Positions 29,431-38,500 of a stretch of 45,467 bases of DNA are shown in pieces; position 1 is the stretch's first letter; each line of letters starts with the position of its first letter. The position numbers and the translations under genes are program-made. This DNA is from Myxococcales bacterium. GTDB taxonomy: Bacteria; Myxococcota; Myxococcia; Myxococcales; JAKAPL01. The DNA lies in assembly GCA_021783235.1 (NCBI GenBank), contig JAJXUD010000036.1, positions 1 to 45,467 of the forward strand. Direction: 5' to 3'. A model generated the notes under the pieces. The model saw nothing but the letters and a program-made list of their open reading frames with translations. It did no database searches and was not told where the DNA came from.

Positions 29431-32400
29431 TTCGCCGCGTGGTCGCCTGGGCGCTGCGCACGCCCGCGCTCGTGGTGCTCCTCGCGATCGGCGTCATCGC
29501 CATCGGCCTGTGGGCCTTCGACACGCTCGACGTCGAGGCCTACCCCCTGCCGACGCCGCCGCTCGTCGAGGTCATCAGCCAGCCCATCGGCTGGAGCGCG
29601 GAGGAGGTGGAGCGCTACGTCACCGTGCCCACCGAGGTCGGGCTCTCGGGGATGCCCGGTCTCGAGCACATGCGGTCCCAGTCGATCTTCGGCCTCTCGG
29701 ACGTCAAGTGCTACTTCAAGTGGGGGACGACCTACGAGGCGGGCCGCCAGGAGGTGATCAACCGGATCGCCACCTGGATCACGCTGCCTCCCGGCGTCAC
29801 GGCCGGCATCTCGCCTTGGAACGCCATCGGGGAGATCTTTCGCTACCGGCTCCGGGGCAAGGGCTACACGCTCACCGAGCTCAAGAGCGCCGAGGACTGG
29901 ATCCTCGAGAAGAACTGGCGGCAGGTCCCCGGGGTGGTCGACGTCACGAGCTACGGCGGCTTCACGAAGCAGTACCAGGTGGACGTCGACCCGATGCGGC
30001 TGCGGGGCTACGGGCTCTCCGTCACCCAGGTCGAGAACGCCCTCTCGAACGCCAACGTGAACGTCGGCGGCGACCGGCTGCCGGTCGGGGAGCAGTCGTT
30101 CGACGTGCGCGGCATCGGGCTCATCCACGATGTCCACGACGTCGAGGACGTGGTCGTCTCGGAGCAGCACGGGACCCCGGTCCGGGTGCGGGACGTCGCG
30201 ACGGTGGCGATCGGCCACTCGCCGCGGCTCGGCATCGTGGGGATGGACGACGACGCCGACATCGTCCAGGGCATCGTGCTCATGAAGTACGGCGGGGAGA
30301 CCCTGCCGACGTTGGAGGGCATCTACCAGAAGCTCGAGGAGATTCGGCGAAACCACCTCCTGCCGCCGGGGATGGAGATCGAGCCGTACTACGACCGCGG
30401 GACCCTCACCCACCTCACGACGCACACCGTCCTGCACAACGCCCTCGAGGGGATGCTCCTCGTGACGGTGCTCCTCTTCTTCTTCCTCGGGAGCGGCCGG
30501 GCGGCGCTCATCACGGCCATCAACATCCCCATCGCGCTGCTCGCCGCCTTCGCCGGGATGAGGCTCACCGGCACCCCCGCGAACCTCATCTCGCTCGGCG
30601 CCCTCGACTTCGGCATCGTGGTCGATTCGACCGTCATCATGATGGAGAACGTCTTCCGGCACCTCGGCAGCCACGGCCAGGGTCCGATGAAGGAGCGGAT
30701 CCTCGCCGCCGCCTCGGAGGTGGGTGGGCCGATGGCGACCTCGACGCTCATCATCGCCACGGCCTTCTTGCCGCTCTTCGCGATGAGCGGCGCGGAGGGG
30801 GTCATCTTCTCGCCGATGGCCCGCACCTACGCCTTCGCCATCGGCGGCGCCATCGTGCTCGCCCTCACGCTCACGCCGGTGCTCGCCTCCCGCTTCGTCC
30901 CGGAGGACACCGAGGAGGACGAGGGGCGGGTGATGCGCTTCTTCCACCGGCTCTACGACCCGCTCTTCGACCAGGCGTTGCGCCGGCCGAAGCTGGCCGT
31001 CGTGCTGCGCGCCATCCCGGTCTTCGCCTGCGTCGCGCTCTTCCCGCTGCTCGGCAAGGAGTTCATGCCGAAGCTCGAGGAGGGGAACTTCTGGGTGCGC
31101 TGCACGTTCCCGACCTCTATCTCGCTCGAGCAGAGCGCGAGCTACGTATCGAAGCTCCGAGCCATCCTGCTCGGCTGCCCGCTCGATTCGGCCAAGGCGT
31201 GCGACCCAAAGGCGCGCAAGCACCCGGAGGTCGAGCGGGTCGTCTCGCAGCTCGGCCGGCCGGACGACGGCACGGATCTCGCGCAGTTCAACAACCTGGA
31301 GCTCTTCGCGCCGCTCGAGCCGTTCGACGAGTGGCCCCGGGGCCTCACCAAGGAGAAGCTCGCCGACGAGCTGACGCGGGAGCTGCGGCGGGAGTTCCCC
31401 GGCGTCGGCTTCAACTTCTCGCAGTACATCTCGGACAACGTCGAGGAGGCCGTCAGCGGGGTGAAGGGCGAGAACTCGGTGAAGGTGGTGGGGCCCGATC
31501 TCGCCACCGACGACGAGAAGGCGAACCAGATCGCCGCGGTGATGGGGAAGGTCGACGGCGTCAAGGACCTGGGGGTCTTCCCGTCGATCGGCCAGCCGGA
31601 TCTCGTGATCCGGGTCGATCGGCGCGCCTGCGAGCGGTACGGGCTCAACACCGGCGACGTGAACGCGGTGATCCAGGCGGCGATCGGCGGCACGGTGCTG
31701 ACTCAGGTCTACGAGGGCGAGCAGCACTACGACCTGCGCGTCCGCTGGGCGGAGCCCTACCGGAGGAGCCTGGACGCGATCCGGCACATCACCGTGCCCA
31801 CGCCGGACGGCAACTCCATCCCGCTGGCCGAGCTCGCGAAGATCGAGACCGTCGAGGGGCCGACGGTGATCTACCGGCAGGACGGCTACCGCTACACGCC
31901 GGTGAAGTTCTCGGTCCGAGGGCGCGATCTCGCGAGCACCATCGAGGAGGCGCGGCGGCGGATCAGAGAGCAGGTGAAGCTGCCGTACGACACCCACCTC
32001 GTCTGGGAGGGGGAGATCAACGAGATGAACGCCGCCTTCTCGAGGCTCGCGATCATCGTGCCGCTCACGCTCTTGCTCATCATGCTGCTGGTCTATCGGG
32101 CGGCGGGGAACCTCCTCGACCTCGTGATCATCATGATCGACATCCCGGTGGCGATCACCGGCGGCATCCTCGCGCTGCTCGTCACCGGCACGAACTTCTC
32201 GGCCTCGGCGGCGATGGGCTTCGTCTCGGTCTTCGGCATCGCCGTCCAGGACGCGTTGCTCATGGTGAGCTACTTTCAGCAGCTCCACTACGAGCAGGGG
32301 ATGACCGTGGAGCAGGCGGCGCGGCTCGCCTCCGAGCGCCGCTTTCGTCCGGTGCTGATGACGACGCTGGTCGCGACGCTGGGCCTCTTGCCGGCGGCGC

Positions 32401-32609
32401 TCTCCCACGGCATCGGCGCCGACACGGTGCGGCCGCTCGCCATCGTCGTCATCGGCGGATCGCTCCAGCTCGCGCTCCTCACCCGCGTCCTCCAGCCGCC
32501 GCTTCGGGTGCTCGCCTACGACTGGATCGAGGCGCGCAAGCGGCGCCGAAGGGCGGAGGCCACGACCCCGGGCGCGCCGCCGCCGGAGGCGGGTGGCGCC
32601 ATTGCGTGA
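29427..32609 (+). CDS. Heavy-metal-type RND efflux pump (CzcA/CusA-like)
   Basis: A 1060-aa inner-membrane proton-driven pump. Twelve membrane segments are arranged as one N-terminal helix plus two groups around the porter loops. The heavy-metal-class motif GALDFGIVVD...ENVFRHL holds the proton-relay residues D394, D400 and E407, spaced exactly as D402/D408/E415 of CzcA. The export of a divalent or monovalent cation is therefore likely, but I could not identify the substrate-specific Met or Asp residues. ATG 29427 overlaps the adaptor stop (ATGA). The 3' end overlaps the Sel1 gene by 17 bases. Confidence 0.93.
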   Translation: MIRRVVAWALRTPALVVLLAIGVIAIGLWAFDTLDVEAYPLPTPPLVEVISQPIGWSAEEVERYVTVPTEVGLSGMPGLEHMRSQSIFGLSDVKCYFKWGTTYEAGRQEVINRIATWITLPPGVTAGISPWNAIGEIFRYRLRGKGYTLTELKSAEDWILEKNWRQVPGVVDVTSYGGFTKQYQVDVDPMRLRGYGLSVTQVENALSNANVNVGGDRLPVGEQSFDVRGIGLIHDVHDVEDVVVSEQHGTPVRVRDVATVAIGHSPRLGIVGMDDDADIVQGIVLMKYGGETLPTLEGIYQKLEEIRRNHLLPPGMEIEPYYDRGTLTHLTTHTVLHNALEGMLLVTVLLFFFLGSGRAALITAINIPIALLAAFAGMRLTGTPANLISLGALDFGIVVDSTVIMMENVFRHLGSHGQGPMKERILAAASEVGGPMATSTLIIATAFLPLFAMSGAEGVIFSPMARTYAFAIGGAIVLALTLTPVLASRFVPEDTEEDEGRVMRFFHRLYDPLFDQALRRPKLAVVLRAIPVFACVALFPLLGKEFMPKLEEGNFWVRCTFPTSISLEQSASYVSKLRAILLGCPLDSAKACDPKARKHPEVERVVSQLGRPDDGTDLAQFNNLELFAPLEPFDEWPRGLTKEKLADELTRELRREFPGVGFNFSQYISDNVEEAVSGVKGENSVKVVGPDLATDDEKANQIAAVMGKVDGVKDLGVFPSIGQPDLVIRVDRRACERYGLNTGDVNAVIQAAIGGTVLTQVYEGEQHYDLRVRWAEPYRRSLDAIRHITVPTPDGNSIPLAELAKIETVEGPTVIYRQDGYRYTPVKFSVRGRDLASTIEEARRRIREQVKLPYDTHLVWEGEINEMNAAFSRLAIIVPLTLLLIMLLVYRAAGNLLDLVIIMIDIPVAITGGILALLVTGTNFSASAAMGFVSVFGIAVQDALLMVSYFQQLHYEQGMTVEQAARLASERRFRPVLMTTLVATLGLLPAALSHGIGADTVRPLAIVVIGGSLQLALLTRVLQPPLRVLAYDWIEARKRRRRAEATTPGAPPPEAGGAIA

Positions 32610-33048
32610 GCTCTCCCGCTTCGTCGTCGTGGCCGCGGCGACCCTCGCGGTCGGCGGCTGCCACGGCGGGCCCGCGCGGGCTGCGAAGCCGTGGGCCGGG
32701 CCGACGCCGGTGACGAGCCTCGTCCACGCCTGCGGCGACTTCCGATCGTGCGAGGCCGCCTGCCAGGCGGGGCAGGGCTTCGCCTGCACCTTCGCCGGGC
32801 GCTACCCGGAGTTCGGCCACGGCGTGCCGCTGGATCTGCCGCGGGCGCTCTCGCTCTACGAGCGCGGCTGCGCCCTCGGCGATCCGGGCGGTTGTTACAA
32901 CGTGGCGGTCCTGCTCGAGCGTGGGCAGGGGGCGCCCCGGGATCTCGGCCGAGCGGCGGCGCTCTACCGGCAGGTCTGCCGGGCGGGAAGCCAGACCGCC
33001 TGCGCGGCGGCCGAACGGATCTCCGCCGGCAGCGGGGTCTCTCCGTGA
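32593..33048 (+). CDS. Sel1-repeat lipoprotein
   Basis: A 151-aa product with a lipoprotein signal (FVVVAAATLAVGGC). The mature part has a Cys-rich segment (CGDFRSCEAACQAGQGFACT) and Sel1-like repeats (PRALSLYERGCALGDPGGCY, DLGRAAALYRQVCRAGSQTA). Such proteins mediate protein contacts in the periplasm. GTG 32593 (overlapping the pump gene, with GGAGG just before) or TTG 32602 may be the start. It is cotranscribed with the pump and its stop overlaps the next start (GTGA); a role in the export system or in sensing is inferred. Confidence 0.8.
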   Translation: MAPLRELSRFVVVAAATLAVGGCHGGPARAAKPWAGPTPVTSLVHACGDFRSCEAACQAGQGFACTFAGRYPEFGHGVPLDLPRALSLYERGCALGDPGGCYNVAVLLERGQGAPRDLGRAAALYRQVCRAGSQTACAAAERISAGSGVSP

Positions 33049-34004
33049 GTCCGGCGCGACGGCTGGAGGCGCTGTTCGTCTCGGAGAACTCGGGCATGCG
33101 CGCCGTCCTCGAGAGGGCCGCGCGGGTGGGGGAGCGGCCCGAGACGCCAGTCCGGATCGAGGGCGAGGCGGGGAGCGGCAAGGAGGTCTTGGCGCGCTTC
33201 ATCCAGGCGTGCACGCCCGAGCGGCGTGACGGGGCCTTCGTCAGGGTGGCCTGCGCCGGGGCGGGCGAGGAGCTGCTCGAGGCGGAGCTGTTCGGCCTCG
33301 AGCGGGCCCCGGGGGCGCTCGAGCAGGCCCACGGCGGGACGCTCTTCCTCGAGGACGTCGCCGAGCTGCCCGGCCGGCTCCAGCTCGAGCTCCTTCGAAC
33401 CTTGAAGACGGGCCGCGTCCGGCGGCTCGCCGGGACCGACACCGCCCCTTTCGACGCCCGCGTCATCGTCGCCTCGACAGCGGACCTCGCGCGCGCCGTG
33501 CGCCAGGGGGCGCTTCGCGCGGAGCTGTACCATCGGCTCGACGTCGTGCAGCTCTCCATCCCGCCGCTGCGGCTGCGGCGCGAGGACATTCTTCCGCTCG
33601 CGCGCTTCTTCCTCCAGCGCATCGCGAGCCAGTGGGTCCGCCCCGTCCCGAGCCTCTCCCCCGAGGCCGAGGCCGCGCTCATGGCCCACGACTTTCCGGG
33701 CAACGTCCGCGAGCTGCGAAACGCCATCGAGGGGGCGCTCATCGCCGAGCGGGGCGAGCTCATCGGGCCCGACGCCCTGGCGCTGGGTCCGCCGGCAGGC
33801 GCGGCCGGCGAGGAGCGGTTCTTCGAGGTCCAGCTCGACGATGAGCGGCGGCCACCGCCGCTCGAGGAGGTCGAGAAGCGCTACCTCGAGCGGGTGCTCG
33901 TCTACGCGAAGGGGAACCGCTCGGAGGTCGCCCGAGTGCTCGGCGTCTCGTACCCGACCGTCACGCGCAAGATCGCAGAGTACGGCATCAAGCTGCCCGG
34001 CTGA
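33045..34004 (+). CDS. AAA+ protein related to sigma-54 activators, GAFTGA loop missing
   Basis: A 319-aa protein with the AAA+ core of NtrC-type enhancer-binding proteins plus a Fis-type helix-turn-helix. Walker A is GEAGSGKE (residues 40-47). The Walker B site is GGTLFLED (97-104), with E-D in place of D-E. The loop between ELFG (81-84) and the strand is about 12 residues long and reads GLERAPGALEQAHGG; the GAFTGA motif that touches sigma-54 is absent. Arg-finger-like and sensor segments (HRLDVVQLSIPPLR) and the C-terminal helix-turn-helix (NRSEVARVLGVSYPTVTRK) remain. There is no receiver domain. It may bind DNA but is unlikely to activate sigma-54 in the normal way. Confidence 0.78.
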   Translation: MSPARRLEALFVSENSGMRAVLERAARVGERPETPVRIEGEAGSGKEVLARFIQACTPERRDGAFVRVACAGAGEELLEAELFGLERAPGALEQAHGGTLFLEDVAELPGRLQLELLRTLKTGRVRRLAGTDTAPFDARVIVASTADLARAVRQGALRAELYHRLDVVQLSIPPLRLRREDILPLARFFLQRIASQWVRPVPSLSPEAEAALMAHDFPGNVRELRNAIEGALIAERGELIGPDALALGPPAGAAGEERFFEVQLDDERRPPPLEEVEKRYLERVLVYAKGNRSEVARVLGVSYPTVTRKIAEYGIKLPG

Positions 34005-34040
34005 GGCCGGACTCGCCCGACCGCTCGCCGGCCGGCTTCG

Positions 34041-35363
34041 CTAACGGCGGCGCTTCGGGCGCCACGACCCCACGAGCTTGGGCTTGCCAGTGCTCGGGGG
34101 GGCACGGTCGGCCGACTTGGCCGGGCCGCGGTGGGGCCGCTTTCCGGCCGGCCGCTGCGGTCGCTTCGACCGCTCGGGCGGCAGCGGGTTCTGCGCGACG
34201 CGGGCCAGCGCGGCCTGGAAGATCGGCGAGGCGCGCGGGACCTCGGCGCGAGGCACCGGCTGGCGCGTGAGCCGCTCGATGCCGCGCAAGAGGTCGTGCT
34301 CCTCGGGGGAGGCGAAGCTCGAGGCCCGTCCGCTCTTCGCGGCGCGTGCCGTCCGGCCGATGCGGTGGACGTAGTCCTCGGGCACGTGGGGCAGGTCGAA
34401 GTTCACCACGTGGCCGATGTCGGCCACGTCGATGCCGCGCGCCGCGATGTCGGTCGCCACGAGGACGCGGTAGCGGCCGTGCGCAAAGCCGTCGAGCGCC
34501 TGGCGACGCTGTCCCTGCGAGCGGTCGGCATGGATGCGCGCGACGGCGTGGCCGGCCTGGTCGAGCGCGCGGGCCAGCCGGTCGGCGCGCCGCTTCGTCC
34601 GAGTGAAGACGAGCGTCGAGTCCTGGTCCTCGTCGAGCAGCGCGAGCAGGAGGGCGGGCTTCTGGGTCTGCGGGACGAGGTAGACCCGCTGCTCGGCCCG
34701 CGGCGCGGCGGTGCCGCTCTGATCGGCGGTCACGCGGACGGGGTCCACGAGGTGGCCGCGCGCGAACTCGGTGACCTCGGCCGCCATGGTGGCCGAGAAG
34801 AGGAGGGTCTGGCGCGGCCGCTGCCGGCGCGGGGGCAGGGCGGCGAGGATACGTCGAAGCTGAGGGGCGAAGCCCATGTCGAGCATCCGGTCGGCCTCGT
34901 CGAGGACGAGCAGATCGATCTGGCCGAGCGAGGCGCTACCGCGCTCGAGGTGGTCGACCAGTCGCCCCGGCGTCGCGACGATGGCCGTGCGGCCGTGCCG
35001 CAGCTCCTTCGCCTGCGCGTCGAGGGAGAGGCCGCCGATGACGGTGGTGGCCCGAAAGGCCCGCCCCGCGCCGAAGCGCTCGATCTCCACGGCGATCTGC
35101 AGCGCGAGCTCGCGGGTGGGCGCGAGCACCAGCGCCCGCGCGCCGGCCTTCCCGGCGAGCCGCTCGACCATGGGGAGCACGAAGGCGGCGGTCTTGCCCG
35201 TGCCGGTGGCGGCGCAGCCGATGACGTCTCGACCCGCGAGCGCGGGCGGGATGGCGAGGGCCTGGATGGGGGTGGGCTTCTGGAAACCGACCTTGGCGAG
35301 CAGGTCGAGGGCCTGTCGCGGCAGGCCGAGCGATTCGAAGCTGACGGAAGAATGGGGGCTCAA
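34041..35363 (-). CDS. DEAD-box ATP-dependent RNA helicase (RhlE-like)
   Basis: A 440-aa RNA helicase. All core motifs are present: Q motif (FQKPTPIQALAIP), I (ATGTGKT), Ia (PTRELALQ), II DEAD (LLVLDEADRMLDMGF), III (SAT), V (ATDIAARGIDV) and VI (HRIGRTARA). The C-terminal tail is Arg/Lys/Pro-rich, typical of RNA-binding tails. It unwinds RNA duplexes, for example during ribosome assembly or cold adaptation. The start is TTG 35363; no ATG or GTG lies before the SFESLGLP sequence with which the family begins. The open frame extends far beyond both ends on this strand without meaning. Confidence 0.92.
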   Translation of the reverse strand: MSPHSSVSFESLGLPRQALDLLAKVGFQKPTPIQALAIPPALAGRDVIGCAATGTGKTAAFVLPMVERLAGKAGARALVLAPTRELALQIAVEIERFGAGRAFRATTVIGGLSLDAQAKELRHGRTAIVATPGRLVDHLERGSASLGQIDLLVLDEADRMLDMGFAPQLRRILAALPPRRQRPRQTLLFSATMAAEVTEFARGHLVDPVRVTADQSGTAAPRAEQRVYLVPQTQKPALLLALLDEDQDSTLVFTRTKRRADRLARALDQAGHAVARIHADRSQGQRRQALDGFAHGRYRVLVATDIAARGIDVADIGHVVNFDLPHVPEDYVHRIGRTARAAKSGRASSFASPEEHDLLRGIERLTRQPVPRAEVPRASPIFQAALARVAQNPLPPERSKRPQRPAGKRPHRGPAKSADRAPPSTGKPKLVGSWRPKRRR

Positions 35364-35370
35364 GGTCCTG

Positions 35371-35399
35371 TGTATACGAGGGCAGGCCCCGCGACACAA
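35371..35399 (-). promoter_or_regulatory. Probable promoter of the helicase gene
   Basis: On the minus strand TTGTGT (35399-35394), a 17-base spacer and TATACA (35376-35371). Transcription would start about at the TTG start codon (35363), again predicting a leaderless message. Confidence 0.35.
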
Positions 35400-35409
35400 G
35401 GAAAGGAAA

Positions 35410-35428
35410 GGGTCCGGAGCTCGGACCC
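35410..35428. promoter_or_regulatory. Inverted repeat between helicase and RHS genes
   Basis: GGGTCC (35410-35415) and GGACCC (35423-35428) form a perfect 6-bp stem around GGAGCTC. Nearby CGCGATCTCG occurs twice (about 35437 and 35471). A regulator site is possible. Confidence 0.3.
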
Positions 35429-35490
35429 GGGGGGTCGCGATCTCGAACCCCGAGGCGCGGCCCGCGTCCGCGATCTCGCGGGCTTCTCGC

Positions 35491-35505
35491 TGGCACGGGG
35501 CGTGC
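35491..35505 (+). promoter_or_regulatory. Sigma-54-like element before the RHS gene
   Basis: TGGCACG (35491-35497), four bases, GTGC (35502-35505); only the first T of TTGC differs. GG/GC spacing is correct. The predicted start near 35517 lies three bases before ATG 35520. Confidence 0.4.
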
Positions 35506-35519
35506 GTTGGCCGGGGGGC

Positions 35520-38500
35520 ATGCGCACGCTCGCCCTCGTCCTGATCTTCGGCGCCGCGGCAGTCGCCCGCGCCGACGGGCTGACCGATCCGCCCGACAAG
35601 GGCGGTACTCGCCCGGAGGCCATCTCGCTGCCGACGGGCCCCGGCTCGCTGATGGGGATGGGAGAGAGCGGCCGGGTCCAGCCGGCCACCGGCGCGCTGC
35701 TCTACGAGATCCCCGTGGCGCTGCCGCCCGGGCCGAAGGCGGTCGTGCCCGACCTGACGCTGCGCTACGACAGCCGGAAGGGGAACGGGCCGCTCGGCGT
35801 CGGCTGGTCGCTCGACGTCCCCTCCGTGCAGCGGCGCACCGATCGCGGGATGCCGCGCTACGGCGCGGACGGCGCCCCCGAGGACGAGCTCCTCTGGAAC
35901 GGCGCGCGGCTCGTCGACGTCGGCGGCGGGCTCTTCCGGCTGCGGGACGAGGGGCCGCTCGTCCGGCTGGTCCAAGACGGCGCCGGCTTCCGCGCCGACC
36001 GGCCGGACGGCACGAAGCTCTTCCTCGGCTCGTCCGCGGCCTCGCGTGTCGCCGACGGTGCCCGCACCTTCCGCTGGCTCGTCGAGCGGGCGGTCGACGT
36101 CCACGGCGACGAGGCCCGCTACGAGTACGCGGAAGATCTGGGGCAGCGCTACCCGACCCGCGTCTCCTGGTTTCGCGACGGCCGGCTTCAGGCGGAGGCG
36201 CGGCTGCGCTGGGAGGGCAGGCCAGACGTCTTTCCCGACGCGCGGCCCGGCTTTCTTCTGACGACCGCGCGGCGGCTCGCCGCCATCGAGACCTTCGCCG
36301 ACGGCCGCCTCGTCCGGCGGGTGAGCCTCGACTACGCGCCGGGGCCGGGCCTCTCGCGCCTCGCCCGCGCGGAGGTCTGCGGCTCGGACGGCGCGACCTG
36401 CCTGCCCGCCCTGACGCTGCGGACCAGCGAGGTCGATCCCTCGTCGGCCTCGCTCGTCTCGCTGGCGCCGCCGGGGATCTGGCTCGGCGACCCCGACACG
36501 GCCCTGGTCGACGTGGACGGCGACGCGCTGCCGGACGTCGTGCGGCTCACCCCCATGGGCGCGAGCCTCTGGCGCAACCTGGGACCGCGCGGCTTCGGCC
36601 CCGAGGAGCCGCTCGCGGGCGCGCCCGGCGCCGCCCTCTCGTCGCCGGGCGTCGCCTTCCAGGACATGGACGGCGACGGTCGTGCCGATCTGCTGATGGC
36701 CCCGGGCTTCGGCGGCGTGGGCGGCCTCGCCTACTACCCCGCCGTGGCCGCGGGGCTCGGCGCGCCGGTGGAGGGGCCCGGCGGCGCGGGGCTCCTGCCG
36801 AACGATCCCGCGATCCGCTGGCTCGACCTCGACGGCGACGGCCGCGTCGACGCGCTCCGCGGCGACGCCGGCGGCTGGACCGCCTGGCTGAACCTGGGCG
36901 GCGGTGCGCTCTCGGCGCCGCTTCCGGTCGTCCCCCCGGTGGCCTGGCTCGCGCTCACCGATCCCCACCTGCGGCTCGCCGACATGAACGACGACGGCCT
37001 CGTCGATCTGGTCTACGTCCAGAGCGGCAGCGTCCAGCTCCTGATGAACCGAGGCTTCGGCAGCTTCGGCCCGCCGGAGCCGCTCGCGGGCGCGCCCGAC
37101 GTGCAGGGCGACGACACGCGGCTCGGCCTCGCCGACCTCACCGGCGACGGGCTGCCCGACGTCTACTACGTCGCGCCGGGCCGCCTCTCGATCTGGCCGA
37201 ACCGGGGCGACGGATCCTTCGGCGCCGAGATCCGCGTGGCGGGTGCGCCCGAGTACGATCCCACCAGCACCGCGCTGCGCGTCGCCGACCTCGAGGCGCA
37301 CGGCACCTCCGAGCTCGTCTACTCGAACGGCGGCCCGGGCGGCCCGTCGCTCCTGCGGCTCGACCTCACCCACGGCGCGCGGCCGAACCTGCTCGCCTCG
37401 GTGGACGACGGCTTCGGGGGCGTGCGCCGCTTCGGCTACCGCCCCACGGGCGACCTCGCGGCCGAGGCCGTCGCCGCGGGCCGGCCGTGGAGTCGCTTCG
37501 CCCCCTTTCCCCTGCTCGTCGCCACCGAGGAGCGGGGCGATCCCGGCGGCGGCGGCGCCGTCCAGCAGACGGTCCGCTCGTTTCGCGATCCCTTCTACGA
37601 CGGCCTCCAGCGGGCGCTGCGCGGCTTCGGCGAGGGCCGCGAGCAGGCGCTCGGCGACGACCACGCCGACGGGCTCGTCACCGTGCGGCAGTGGCACACG
37701 GGAGACGGCGAGGACGAGGCGCTCGCGGGCAAGCCGCTGCTCGAGGAGAAGCGGACCGAGGCCGGGGCGCTCATGGCGCGGACGCGCTGGACGTACGCCG
37801 CGAACGCCACCGCCAGCGGCGTCCTCGGCGAGGTCTGCCGCGTCCCCGTCGAGATCGAGCGGACCATCGAGCGCTGGGAGGGCGGCGCGGCGCCGCTGGT
37901 GCGCCGCATCCGGCAGCAGTTCGACGTCTACGGCCACGTGCGGGTCCGCTTCGAGGACGGGCGGCTGGGCGGCGCGCCGGACCCGGCCGCCTGGGTCGTG
38001 ACGACCCGCTACGCCGAGGACGAGCGGCCCTGGATCCTCGGGCTCGTGGCCGAGCGGGAGACCACGTGGCGCGGCGGCGAGCGGGTGGCCCTCGAGCAGC
38101 GGCTCTACGACGGCGCGCCGTTCTCGGGCCTGCCGCTCGGCGCGGTCGAGCGGGGGGATCTCGTGCGCGAGCGGCGCTGGGTCGCGGGCAATCGCTTCGT
38201 CGACTCCGAGCGGCGGCAGCTCGATCGCTGGGGCAACGCCACGGTCAGTCTCGACGCCGACGGGCGGCGGCGCGAGGTCGACTGGGACACCCGCTTCCAC
38301 GAGTGGCCCGTGGAGGAGCGGCGCCTCCCCTCGCCGGGGACGACGCTCCGGTTCGACGCCGCCGTCGACTGGACGACCGGCGCGGTCGCCCGCTTCGTCG
38401 ACGCGAACGGCGCCGTGACGGTCTACGGCCACGACGCGCTCGGACGGCTGGTCTCGGTCGAAGCGCCGGACGATCCTTCGGGCGACCCCTCCGAGCGGCG

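Noticed and set aside
29331..32789. A 1152-codon minus-strand frame opposite the RND pump
   Set aside because: Asp/His/Arg/Glu-rich shadow of the pump gene without domains.
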